Assembly: GCF_014905175.1 (NCBI RefSeq)
Contig: NC_057791.1
Span: forward strand, 24,962,537-25,026,536
DNA from: Aphidius gifuensis
Taxonomy: Eukaryota > Arthropoda > Insecta > Hymenoptera > Braconidae
Direction: 5' to 3'
Length of the DNA stretch: 64,000 bases
This document shows, in pieces, positions 50,000-61,600 of the stretch (its first letter is position 1; every line of letters begins with the position of its first letter). The position numbers and the translations under genes were made by a program. The notes below the pieces were generated by a model, which saw only the letters and a list, made by a program, of their open reading frames with translations, was not told the DNA's origin and did not search any database.

Positions 50000-52900
50000 T
50001 TCTTCCACCTTATTTTCATCTCTCTCACTCTATTTTTGCCCTCTTTAACAACAACAACATCAACAACATTGCTTTGCTCTCTTTGAAAGCCATATATACT
50101 ATCTATTTATTATCAGCGATAATTTCGCATCAACTCACTTAAACTCAATCAACATTGTAATAATGTATATAGTATAAACATCTATATGTAAATTCTTAAA
50201 TCTATATTATAAATATAATTTTCATATATTATTATTTTTCTCAATCGTATATTGAATGTTTTTTTTTTAGCCAGGTTTATTTTTTATTTTTTTTTTGAGT
50301 TTTTATCTGCGTTGATGCCATTCAAAGCAAGGCATCAGGTCGACAGGCGCCGAGGGGATAAGAGATATGGTTGTTGAGGGTGGTGGTGGTGGTGATGCTG
50401 AGTAAAAAAGGGAAAAGAAGAACAAACCTGACGCGACTGATCACAACGCGTGTGGTCCTCTCGTGCCCGCCACACGATAAAGATGAACATTGTCGAGAGA
50501 CGACCAACGACAACGACGACGACGTCGACGATCGATCAACGTAATCTTTTTCCTTTTTTTTAATCTTTGTGATTATTTAGTTTTCTTTTTTTTTTACCTT
50601 CATTTCCTGGACCATTTTTTAGTCTTGTAATATTTTTTATGTTGACGTAGCCATGAAGCCATCAAGCCATCAAGATGAAAATCTTGATGGTACATAATTA
50701 ATTTGCTGTAATTTGAAAATAATATTTTATAAATTAAAAATCAATAATTAACACTCTATTGATTAATTTTAAATTATGGTAATAGTGTTAATTTTATTGT
50801 GAAAATTGGAGCTAAAAAAAAATGAAAATATCAAATGGTAATAAATGTTACTTTAATTTAAATATAAAATATTTGTAAATTTTAAATTCATGGATTTTTA
50901 TTTTTTTATGTTAATATATATCTATCTATCTATATATGTGGAGTTTGACAGGTAAACAATGATACTTCAACATCATGATGTATGATGCTATGGAGATTTT
51001 TTTATTTTTTTTCTTTTATTTTTTAACAATAGTTTATAAAGCTATCTGTCTTGTATTTGTAACACAAAACTCCCATTTTAAAATATTGGCTTTGCTAAAA
51101 AAGTCATCAGTCACGTTTATATTTTTTTATTTTTTTAATGCTCTATAAAATCTTTTTATACATAGAAAAAATAGAAAATATATACGATTTTTTTATGCTC
51201 AAAAAAAAATATAAAATGGACAAATAAATATATTTTATTATTTTTTTATATTTAAATAATAATTCAAAAAAGTAAAAAAATAATTATTAGATAATTTTTT
51301 GAATTAAATATACACAAATATTAATTTAATTTTCACGTTGAAAATGCAAGTGTCATAAATAAAAATAAACTGCATCTCGTGATGTTCAAAATAAATAACT
51401 AATCTATACTGATTTTCAAAATGAAAAAATGAAAAATACTAATTTAATTTTCACGATGAAAATGTAAGTGTCATGAATTATGATTCAAGTAGCAAATTAA
51501 ATGTTAAGTAATAATACCATATATACAAAACCATGAATGGTAACAATCAAAAATGAAAATAAAAAAAAAAAAATAAAAGTTAAATGTTGTTTATGTGAAT
51601 AAGGATAGATAATACACAATATCAAAGTATAAAAAAAAATAAAGAGAGAGAAGGAGATAAATATAAAAGTCGTCCTTATGAGACCACACAAGATGTTCAG
51701 CAGATGCAGTGGCCCATAAACAGCGAATGCCACCCAAGTTGCCTTCACTCGAATTCGTTAACTTAATAACCGAACATTGCATTTTTAGTTATCCCACTAT
51801 TTTTTTTATTTTTTTTTTACTCTTTATTCTTATATTATATATACTTTTATTAACAAAAAAATACAATTTATATTTATTTTTTTTCAACTCACTTATCTAT
51901 GCATATACTGTCCTAGATTTTCTAATTTTTTTTTTTTTTTCTTTCTAATTCAATTCTGCAAATAACGTGTTATAAATTCTTTTTTTTTTTTTTTAAATAG
52001 AAAGTATAAATAATAAATTGTTATAAATTAAAATTGTAATTGTACTAAAAATATTGTGGAATAAATTAGCAAGCGAAAAAAATAAATAATAATTTGATTT
52101 TTAATAAAAATATATCAATTAAATAATTGTCTCAATTAATTATAATATAAATTCAAAGAAAATTTTTCACCCACGAATATTATATTATTTGTGTATTGAA
52201 ATTACTCGTTTAAAAAAAAAAAAAATTATTATTTCAAACAATAGGCTTACTAGATTTTAATTAAATACATCTAAAGACTAAAACAAAGTAAAAATATTTG
52301 AAACCAGTTTTAAATACTTGTAAATACTTGTAAATACAAGTACAGTTTCAAAGCATATTTTTTTATTTTTTTTATTAGCTATACAATTGTTTAATGATAT
52401 CGTGCGTTGCAAATATAAATAACGGTAAAATTTATATATATAGTTAATAGTTGTGTTATCAAAGTTTGAGATTGGCTACCGGTTATACGTGAACACGAAA
52501 CACCCATTGATTTCATCGAATCGTGCCACGAGTGTTTTCACCGTACAGCTATATCGCTAAACTATATATTTTATTAATTTTTTTCTCAATAAACTTTTTG
52601 TTAATTTTGTTAATTCAACATTAATGTTTGCTTCATATATTGATATACTCTCAGACACTGGCAAATATATAAACCCCCTCTAAAGATAATTTAATTTTTT
52701 TAATTTTTAAAATTAATAACATTTATTATTATTTTTAAAATATATCTGTCATAATAATTCATTCAAGGTATTTCATACGAACAAGTAATTATTCAAAATA
52801 AAAATTTAAATTCGATTGGTATAGAATCTTGATTTAATGATGACTTATTGGTTCATATAAAAAAAAAAAAAAATCAAGAACGTTTAATGTTGAACCGAAA

Positions 52901-53321
52901 AAGGTGAAATATCGTTGGATAGAGAAGCCGACGAGTGAAAGCCATTGAAACCCAATAGCTTGATCAAAAAAATAAAATAAAAAAATTAACAATAAAGAAT
53001 ATATGAAAAAAAAAAAAAAAAACAGTAGAAATATCAGCGTTTATATTTCGACAGACAAAAAAGTTCTTGGACTTGGTTTATTGCTTTGTATTTATTATTA
53101 TATTTTTTTTTTTACTTTTTATTCTGATATTGTATGGACCAAAAAATTTTTAATCCTCTCTTGACCCATCACAAGTATTTTTTTATTCATTTTTATTTCA
53201 TTTTTTCAACAAGTTCTATATAAATTTCTTCCTGTTGTTTTTTTTTATGTGATTTGTTTTTTTATATATCTTAAATTCACTGCGAGAATAAATGATTTCT
53301 TGAAATTCGTAAATACCTTTA

Positions 53322-53330
53322 GACCACCCA
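53322..53330 (+). promoter_or_regulatory. Exact Ci/Gli site, most distal
   Basis: GACCACCCA followed by CGTTACAA, 16.4 kb from the patched start codon and less than 1 kb from the neighbouring CSP gene's 3' end. Confidence 0.55.
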
Positions 53331-54188
53331 CGTTACAATTTTTTTTTTTTTTTTTTTTTTTTTTGGTATTTTTTTTTGTAACCCTAAACCAGGACGCTAC
53401 GCGCTTTAGCTTCTTTTTATTATTTTTTTTCCTCCAACAATATTATCAAAAAAAAAAAAAAAGAGGTAGCTCTATCCACATGTGTAGAAAGAAATTAGAT
53501 ATTTTTGGAGCACAAAAAAAAAAAATCATTAGTCCATTATAAAAATTGTTAATAACTTACATCTAGATAATTTTTTTTTCGAAAATATTTTTTTAATTTT
53601 TAAATAATATATTCAAAACATGTGGAGATGTTTGTGCATTATTAATAATATAAATTTTATTATTCATATTTTTAAGTAATTTAAAACAGATTAAATTCAT
53701 ATATTCATTGATAAATTAAATATGTTTTTTGCGCTTAAAAAAAAGGCGCCAAACGGCTCAACAAGGGTCTTTAAATATTACAAGTTTTTTTTTTAAAATG
53801 AAAAAGATAACTTTAATTCTATAATTAGATTTAAAATAGTCAATGACTTCTTGTTGTTTTGAAATTCAATAACTTGATATGTTATTTATTTTTTATTATT
53901 TTTATACATTTTTTTATTGCGATAAAGTCATCATCGTATACGCACAATTCTCAACTCATTGAAATACAATATCACAACTTGAAAACAAATAAAAAAAAAA
54001 ATAATAATAAAGTTATTCAAGTATTTTCATTGATAAATTAAATAACCAATTATATTTTTATTTATAAATAAATCAGCCAGCGTATAAATTGCATGAAAAA
54101 ATAAATGTTTCAATACACAAAACTGTCAAAGTAAAAGCTAACATTTTGATAACATAATTAAACAAGATTTATATGATTTTTTTAAATA

Positions 54189-54883
54189 TTAAATTGATGC
54201 TGTTGTTGATAATCCATCAATACCAAGATAATGATTTCTATAGATTCCATCTGGATCATATTTACCCTCAAGTCTCATCCAATCATTAATTTTATTATCA
54301 ATTAAATAATGATACATTTTTTCAGCAATCATTTTTTGTGCATCACTACAACTTGCACAATCATTTTTCAAAGCATCAGGTAAATTTTCTGTAAAAAAAA
54401 CATTTAAAATTAATCAACATAAAAAAGATGAAATAAAATTATATTACTTCGTGGAATATTGAAACAACTCCAAAAGAATTGATCAACAATTTATAAATTT
54501 ATATATTTGAAAGGTAAAAAATGAGTTCTCAGTATTTCAACAATAAAAGAGACACATGATCATCATGATGATGATTTTTTTATACTTAAAATTCACAATA
54601 ACTTGATCATTTCTATTCATTTATTTTTTTTTTTTTTTTGCCACAAATGGTATAATTAAAAATAATAAAAATAATAATGAAATATACTTTTGAGTTCCAG
54701 TCCATCAGGAGTACAAGATTTTTCTTCCATCAAACATCCAACGTAATTATTAACGAGTCTATCATTTTTGATGATTTCATCAATGTCAATATTATCATAT
54801 TTTGTAGAATACATTTGGCTATTATCTGCACAAATTCCAGCAGCAAAAAATATAAAATATAATAATGAAATAATAATCTTCAT
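54189..54883 (-). CDS. Chemosensory protein (OS-D/CSP family) 1
   Basis: Two exons (54883-54688 and 54388-54189, junction in phase 1 after ...GLELK) encode 131 residues. CSPs are small secreted helical proteins that bind hydrophobic ligands in sensory lymph and elsewhere. A signal peptide (MKIIISLLYFIFFAAGICA) precedes MYSTKYDNIDIDEIIKNDRLVNNYVGCL. The four conserved cysteines have the family spacing C-x6-C-x18-C-x2-C (CLMEEKSC ... NDCASC). The C-terminal half has KMYHYLIDNKINDWMRLEGKYDP and ends GIDGLSTTASI. The ATG begins the signal peptide and sits about 80 bases from a TATA box. It pairs with the CSP at 58.7-59.1 kb, with DCST1 between. Ligand unknown. Confidence 0.95.
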
Positions 54884-54964
54884 ATTTTATTATTAATCAA
54901 GACACACATTCACAGAGAGAGTCTTGAAATTTATTTCAGACTTTTTGATTGATCACTGGCTTGT

Positions 54965-54972
54965 CTTATATA
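54965..54972 (-). promoter_or_regulatory. TATA box of CSP 1
   Basis: TATATAAG on the - strand, 82-89 bases before the ATG. A start site about 30 bases downstream would give a leader of roughly 50 bases, typical of a strongly expressed secreted-protein gene. Confidence 0.5.
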
Positions 54973-55149
54973 CATACGTTAGCTCGCAATTTTACTGGTA
55001 TATTTTTTCGTGCAGCTAACAAGTTGAAATGAAAAATATAATAATATAAATATGACAATCTAAATTGAGATAATGATGATAATGAAAAATAAATAAATTA
55101 CATTGATTTAAAATTATATAATTATATTGAAACACGAATGGGTATGAAT

Positions 55150-58100
55150 TTATGTTTGAATATTTGTATCATAGCTGTCTGAATCACTATCTGGTAATTC
55201 AGCACATGCAAAACAAATACCACCAACATCACGCCAACATTCTGGACAATGAATAAATAAACATCCAGGTGTATAACATTTGTGGTACTTTGAATTTCGA
55301 CGTGGTTCAGCTTCACCACAAATGAGACATTTAAAACGTGCAAATGAAAATAATCTCAACCATGAAAATAATTTTGGTAATTTCAATGTCAATGCAACCC
55401 ATGGATCCATATCACGCTCAAGTAATTGTGCTCTAACTTGTGATTTAACTCGTGATTTCATAAAACGAAAATGTCTCAATCTGCGTCTAAGTGTTTCATT
55501 GTATAAATATAATATTCTTCTTTTTTCACGTTTACGATAGTAATAGGAACATATTAAACGACGTAGTCTTTGTGTATAAGCACCGAAAAATAACATAAAC
55601 CATATTGCTATATATGTACCATATATTTTAATGAATATGTAATTTTGTAATTTGCTTGGTCGTGGTAAACATGCACTATTTGATACAACCATTTTTATTC
55701 TTTTTTTTATATTAAAACTATCAACTATATTACGTATCATTGATGCTATAAATCCTGTACCACGTACATCAATACTTAAATCATGATGACCAGCCTGTAA
55801 AAAATTAATTAAATTAATAAAAAAGCTTAATTAAAAATTAAATAAAATTTATCAATTTTGTAAATAAAAATAATAAAATTTATAATTAAAATTTAATAAT
55901 AAAATCAATAAAAAGAAATTTGATAATTTTTTTTTCATATAAATTCAAAAATTGACTTAAAAAAATAATTAATATAAAAAAATTTAATTCAATTAATATA
56001 GCTGATATTAAAAAGTATTAAAAAAAAATAATTTTATTTTATTTTATTGAAAATATTTAGTTTTTTAAAATTTTTTACCTGTGTGTATTTAATGTAACCA
56101 TGCCTCCTGATTAAATCAAGTGTTTCAAAAAATAAATGATCCAACAAAACAAATGTCGTTGCTGTTATCATTTCCAATATTAATTTAATAGTTTGTCCAG
56201 TTAAATTTCTTTTTTCAATTTGACCCTGTTTAAATCTGTATGGATCAACAAATTTCGACATTTCAATTTTTTTAAGTGGCAGAATATTTACACAATTTTT
56301 CATTTTTCTTCTAGCATCAATTTTACGAAAATACGTTGTTATGTAATGATTATCATGTTCAATATCAGTTAAATAACTGTCATGATAATTTTGTGCACTT
56401 ATGATTATTTTTAAAAATACAAATGCCAAACAACGTTTTATTATTGTCATTATTGAGTCAAATAATTGACGTCTAACATTAAAATCATGCATTATCGCTT
56501 TTGCAGTATCATCAGCACCACGTAAATCAATTATTAATTGTGGTTTTTTAATTTTATACTGCATTATCGTGTCTTTGAAACCTCCACTTAATTTATTTCT
56601 CGTTTCTAAAATAATAATCATAATAATAATAAATGTTTTGTTTAATAAAATAAATATAGTACGATACAATAATCAATATATTTATTTACCCTTTAAATCG
56701 GCATATGTTTGACCAATTCCAAGATCAACTTTACCATCAGGATCACAAATGCTATCTCCACCCAAGGCTTGAACAATGTTACAAACAAAAGTCAATTTCA
56801 TTGGCCAACAAAGTAACCAAGATGCAATCCAACTAACTGTCTCTTCACATTTATCATATGCACTACTAAACATGTCTCTAAAAATATTAAATAAAAAATT
56901 AATCAAGCACAAAATATTATCATAATAATAATAATAATTATTACCTGCATTTTTCAACACCACGATTTAATTGTTGTTGACATCTCAATTGTATTTTTTC
57001 TTTGTATTTAGCTTCATACAATTGTCCTGAATCACCATTTATATTTTTTTTTCTACGTATTTTATTTGCAATCTCATCACTTGTCTTGGTATCATCATGA
57101 AGTGCATCAAGATAATCATTCTCCTCTTTGAGCCTTTTCATTTCTTCTTCACCTTCAATCTCTTCAACAATTGGGCTCATCAAGTCACGTACAGAAGCCA
57201 AAGTATCCTTGACTTCATTTGCATTACTCTTCATACTTTTCATTGCCTTTTTTTTTTTTAAATTATAACATTAATTATTTATTTATTTATTATGTATTTT
57301 ATTTTTTAATTTAAAATACAAATAAAAAAAACATCAATCAATTAATCAATCTTTTTGATTGAGTGATAGTTTCGTTTTAAAAATTAAAAAAAATAAATAA
57401 AAAATAATGCGATAATCATCAGCATAAATATAACATTTTTTTTTTTTTTTTTCTTTTGCGACCTTGTTGATGAAGGAACACACGCGAGATAATTTCTAGA
57501 ACTACATCAACATATTTTTTTTACAAATTTATTTCATAAATAATTTAAATACTTGAATGACTATTTGAATTTTTCTATTAAAACATTAATGACTTGCTGA
57601 TATTTGCATGGAAAATTTAAATGTAAATTGCTGCTTTTTTTTTTTTCCTTAGCTAATTAAAAAAAAAAAAAAAAATGTTTATATATAAATTTATATTTTG
57701 AACCTGTTGAAAAGGTTTAAACATCAAGTCAAAACGTGTCTTGGTTAAATTATATGTAAGTTGAGTTGAGCAGGCAAATGTACGAACAACTTCTTTGCCA
57801 TTGTATGTCAAATTGAATATTGGTCCAGCAATAACATATCCAAGAACAAGAGCTTTCAACATGGCTCTACCAGCACGACCAAAAAATACTGGTATCGTCA
57901 GTATGCTGATACATCTCACCTGATTATTTTAAAAAAATTATAATTATTAATTATTTATATTTGACAATTGTTTTTTTTTTTTAAATAAAATTAACCTGAA
58001 TTGATGATGCACAACCAATTGACAACATAATTATAACAATTCCACCAAGAACAAGTGTTGTGTATTTATCAAATTCCAAATCAATGATTATTGTTATGTA

Positions 58101-58286
58101 AAATATTATTGATAATATTAAACCAAGAAAAAAACCAAATAATGAACGTATTTTTTTATGTTCACCAATTGGATCAAAACAAATGTGATACAATTTTGGA
58201 CATAATTTTATATATTTTAATAATACATGCTGACTTTTTTTTTCAATAAAATTACCAAATTTATTTATGTTCTCATAGCCTGGCAT
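55150..58286 (-). CDS. DCST1 / sneaky-like DC-STAMP-domain membrane protein with C-terminal RING
   Basis: Six exons (58286-57996, 57919-57704, 57246-56945, 56877-56690, 56605-56079 and 55794-55150) encode 722 residues, matching DCST1/DCST2 length. Sneaky, the fly DCST1 relative, acts in sperm membrane breakdown at fertilisation; vertebrate DCST1/2 are needed for sperm-egg fusion. The N-terminal third has hydrophobic pairs (LFGFFLGLILSIIFYITIII, LVLGGIVIIMLSIGC; AGRAMLKALVLGYVIAGP). A charged extracellular stretch follows (EEIEGEEEMKRLKEEN), then the Cys-rich DMFSSAYDKCEETVSW. The DC-STAMP domain lies in exons 5-6 with TMs LILEMITATTFVLLDHLFF and IFIKIYGTYIAIWFMLFF. It ends with a Cys/His cluster at about 664-706 (CLICGE ... 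HKCYTPGC ... HCPECW ... CFAC), the RING-like finger of the E3-ligase type. The exon 3 acceptor follows an A-run, so that junction is the least certain. DCST2 is the alternative identity. Confidence 0.8.
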
Positions 58287-58671
58287 TTTCTATTTATTTA
58301 TTTATTATTTAATTATAATTTTATTTTTAATTTCACCGTCAATTGTCATTGACACATGATTGATCATCATCATAAATTAATATTCATTGCATAACTTCAA
58401 GGACTAAATATATTTTTATTTTTAAAATAATAATAGTAATAATAATAGTAATAATAATAGTAATAGTAATAATAATAATAATATAAGATAAATATACTAA
58501 TTAAAATGATATTTTTATTTCTATTTTATTGTAAATTTAATATTTAAAATATTATTAAAGTTATAAGATTATTAGAATAATTTTTTTGTTTTGTTTAATA
58601 TATTTTTGAGAATTACCATCTTTTGGCTGATTATAATCATTTTTTTTTTTTTATATTATATTATGATCAAG
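58287..58671. other. DCST1 upstream / CSP 2 3' region with ATT-type microsatellite
   Basis: No gene is seen. An interrupted TAA/TAG trinucleotide repeat occupies about 58425-58483. The DCST1 start region must lie in the left part; no core promoter motif was recognised. Confidence 0.6.
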
Positions 58672-59117
58672 TTAAGCTGAAACACTCAATGTTTTGAGTT
58701 CATCTTCAAACTTGGTTCTATATTTACTTTCTGGATCATATTTTTCCATGAGTTTATCCCACTTGTCACGATCATTTTTAATGAGATGTTCAATCATTTT
58801 TTTAGCACCAGCTTTTTGTTTTTCATTACACTTTGAACATCCAGTTTCCAATGCATCAGGAAGACGCACTTAAAATTTTATAAAATAATGTAATTATTAA
58901 ATATAACAAAAAAATTTATATACTTACTTTTTAATTCAGTTCCCTCAGGAGTACAACTTCCTTGTTCCAAGAGACACTTGATATAATTGTTTAATATTCT
59001 TTTATTACCAAGAATTTCATCGAGATTAATATCATCATATTTATTTGTATATTGATTGGCTGGTTTAGCTGTTACAACAGCCACCATAACAGCCAAAAAT
59101 AAAATGGCAATCTTCAT
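58672..59117 (-). CDS. Chemosensory protein (OS-D/CSP family) 2
   Basis: Two coding exons (59117-58928 and 58868-58672, junction in phase 1) encode 128 residues. The start is the ATG of MKIAILFLAVMVAVVTA, a clean signal peptide; an upstream in-frame Met at 59138 lies before a TTTTAG acceptor and is excluded. It is a secreted carrier of small hydrophobic ligands by family. NQYTNKYDDINLDEILGNKRILNNYIKCL is the family N-terminal block. Cysteines follow C-x6-C-x18-C-x2-C (CLLEQGSC ... TGCSKC). The last part KMIEHLIKNDRDKWDKLMEKYDPE is canonical. The intron sits at exactly the position and phase seen in CSP 1 (after ELK), indicating common descent by duplication. A non-coding first exon lies just upstream. 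Confidence 0.96.
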
Positions 59118-59260
59118 GCTAAAATAACAAAAAAACAAAACAAATAAATAATCAAATTATCAAGTTATTTAAATAAATAATAAAATAAATATAATATATA
59201 AATTATCACCTGGATAATGTTGTTTAAACTTGTAAAATGTTTGTGATGTTATTAATAATA
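59118..59260 (-). other. CSP 2 5'UTR exon and intron
   Basis: A donor CCAG|GTGATA at about 59212 and the TTTTAG acceptor at about 59118 imply a short non-coding first exon (about 59213-59250) and a 5'UTR intron of about 95 bases that ends one base before the start codon. Confidence 0.55.
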
Positions 59261-59278
59261 AAATCAAACTGTCACAGC

Positions 59279-59286
59279 TTTATATA
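59279..59286 (-). promoter_or_regulatory. TATA box of CSP 2
   Basis: TATATAAA on the - strand, about 30-40 bases before the inferred 5' end of the non-coding first exon. It resembles the CSP 1 box. Confidence 0.55.
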
Positions 59287-61600
59287 CTTTTCCCACTATT
59301 TTTTTATTACGCAATGCCATGCCTCGGGGTTGATCCATGGAAATGGAAAAATATTATTGTATATTTTAATTTTTTTTCCTTGGAGTCAACAAAATGACTC
59401 CCACCTTCACCTTTATATACCTCATTGAAGATCCAAAGAATTATAATTGACGCAGACTTTTTTTTTTTTTTTATTTTTTTCTTCAATTTGATAGAAAAAG
59501 TAGAGAAAAAACAAATTTAATCAACTATTTATAACTAGGAAATAATAAATGCATTGTCCTGAAATTATTTGAGGTCATAAAAAAAATCATTAAAATTCTA
59601 AAAACGTAGATTTTTCATTTTTTTTTAAATTGCATTTGTGGAATATTTTTTAATTTTATTGAACATACTGGTTTTTATGATTTTATTTATTTGTCGGTGG
59701 ACTTGTGACATTGTTAATATTGTTTTGCACTTGTTAATAATAATAGCAATAATTTACTGCAAAAAACAAAAGTAGAAAAAAAAAAAATGATCTCAGTGAA
59801 TTCAATTAACTTTTTTTTTTAGTTTACGTTTATAGCAAAAAAAAACAGCTTTGAATATCAATAAAATTGTTTATCCTTTTTAGAATTAAACGTGATGAAA
59901 ATTGATAAACATATTCATATTTGATTAGCCTGGATGAGTCATTAATCACTTGTGCATTTCCGTAAAGTTCCACTTGACTTGCATCTTGTATTTAAACAAA
60001 TTTTTTTTTTTTTTTACTTACAATGATACTTTTATGACGCATGCTTGTTTCTAATGTTTCTAATGGATTTTGAAAATGACAAGATAATTGTGTTTAACAA
60101 TAAATAAATAAACAAATAATTGGTAGATTTTTTTTTTTTCAGAATTTATTTGAACAATCTATACATCCGTTGATTTTTAATTTTTTTTATATAATTTTTT
60201 TACCTGTTGAAATTTATTTAAATATTTCAACGAAAATTTGACATTAAATAAATTTATTTTCAAATCAATTAACAATTGATTAAGAGCTTGATGAGTCCCA
60301 TTAAATTACTCGCAAAAATTATAATAATTTTACATTTAAATTTGACTTTTTTTTCTAAATATTCATCAGGTACCGAGTCTTATCTCGATTACAATTATTA
60401 AACATTTATTTCAATTCATGATTAAACAACTACAACACTCTTTAATTAATTTTAAAAAAAAATTACTAAATTATATTTACAACAAGGCGAGGATAAAGAA
60501 AAAAAAAAAATAATATCATTTTGTTTTTAAATTAAACTAGACATTTAATTAATTAATTTTTTTTTTTCATTCTACTTAATTCATTACTTTACAATTATTT
60601 ACAAATTGGCAGACAATAGACCCTCTTTTTTTCTATAATTTACAATTGTTAAGATTTTCTTTCTTTCTTACAATTAATTAATGAGGGGCTTGAAGATATT
60701 TCATTTATGTTCTACTTAAAATTAATTATTCAATTAGTTAATTAATAAGCGTGGGTGTTTTTTATTTTTATTTATTTTTTCTACTGAGTAAGGACTGTGT
60801 TTTTTTTCTAAATTCCTCCAATTTATTTAATGATATACGTGAGATCGTAATAATATTTACAATTATTGAAAAAATATATTAATAAAAGTGTGTCCTTGAG
60901 AATGAATTTATAATAATAAATATAAACAAATAGTTAATATTTCTTTTTTCTAGAAGAAGGTTTACTAAGTTTAAAACAAAAAAAAAAAAAAAGTTCAATG
61001 AATATATATATTATTTATCTAAAAATATATAAGTGCTGTTAATTTTATTCAGCAAATATTTATTAAATTTATTATTGTGCTTCAATCTAACTATTGAATA
61101 TTGGTATGATAAAAATTAATTATACCTAAAGGAAGTATTTATAAATATATTTCTATTGTTCCATTAATAAATATAAATTGAATTTAAAATATCGCGGAAC
61201 AAGATCCTGAGTTTGGCAAAATAATATCCAGTTTGGATAATAATTAATTTATAAAGCCAGATAATAACATAACAATGGAAGATTACATTGAGCAATGTAT
61301 TGAAATGAAAAATGAAAAATAAATAAATAAATAAACAAGTGATTATTGTGAGATAATAATTTTTAAAATTATTAACAATAAAAAAAGAAAGAGAAAAAAA
61401 ATCTAAGTACTGGATAAAAACTATCAATTCATCTACGTCTTTTACTTGTTGTTTTTTTTTAAATAATTATTATAATCACAGTGATCGCGACGTGTATGAT
61501 TGTTATTGTTAATAACTTTCATAATTATTTTTTAAATACCCGTATATGATAATAAATACGACCAGTCACATTCCGAGTTAATATTTTATACAAATATTTT
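59287..61600. other. CSP 2 upstream and Ada2b 3' flank, no gene seen
   Basis: About 2.3 kb of A/T-rich DNA. The right end is the probable Ada2b 3'UTR. No coding exon, tRNA or repeat with clear structure was recognised. Confidence 0.6.

Larger units (their letters stand above)
36963..54188. other. 17 kb upstream desert of patched, probable cis-regulatory domain
   Basis: No credible protein or RNA gene is seen on either strand. Open frames are short and built on homopolymers. The A/T background is broken by some fifteen patches of 80-200 bases with balanced composition, for example at about 38845-39070, 40000-40050, 41225-41470, 41865-41945, 43240-43310, 43740-43930, 44695-44790, 45300-45420, 46165-46290, 46725-46840, 47560-47665, 49890-50010, 50320-50540, 51675-51780, 52460-52560 and 53280-53420. 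Most exact Ci/Gli matches fall in these patches. A tandem tRNA-derived repeat lies at 48225-49215. Assignment to patched rests on distance, orientation and the Ci sites; the CSP gene at 54.2 kb faces away. Confidence 0.6.

Noticed and set aside
50500..50540. GAC/GTC triplets with ATCGATC near 50.5 kb as a protein or regulatory element
   Set aside because: A simple trinucleotide repeat of the kind scattered across the window (also 10531, 32036 and 35497); no further structure.
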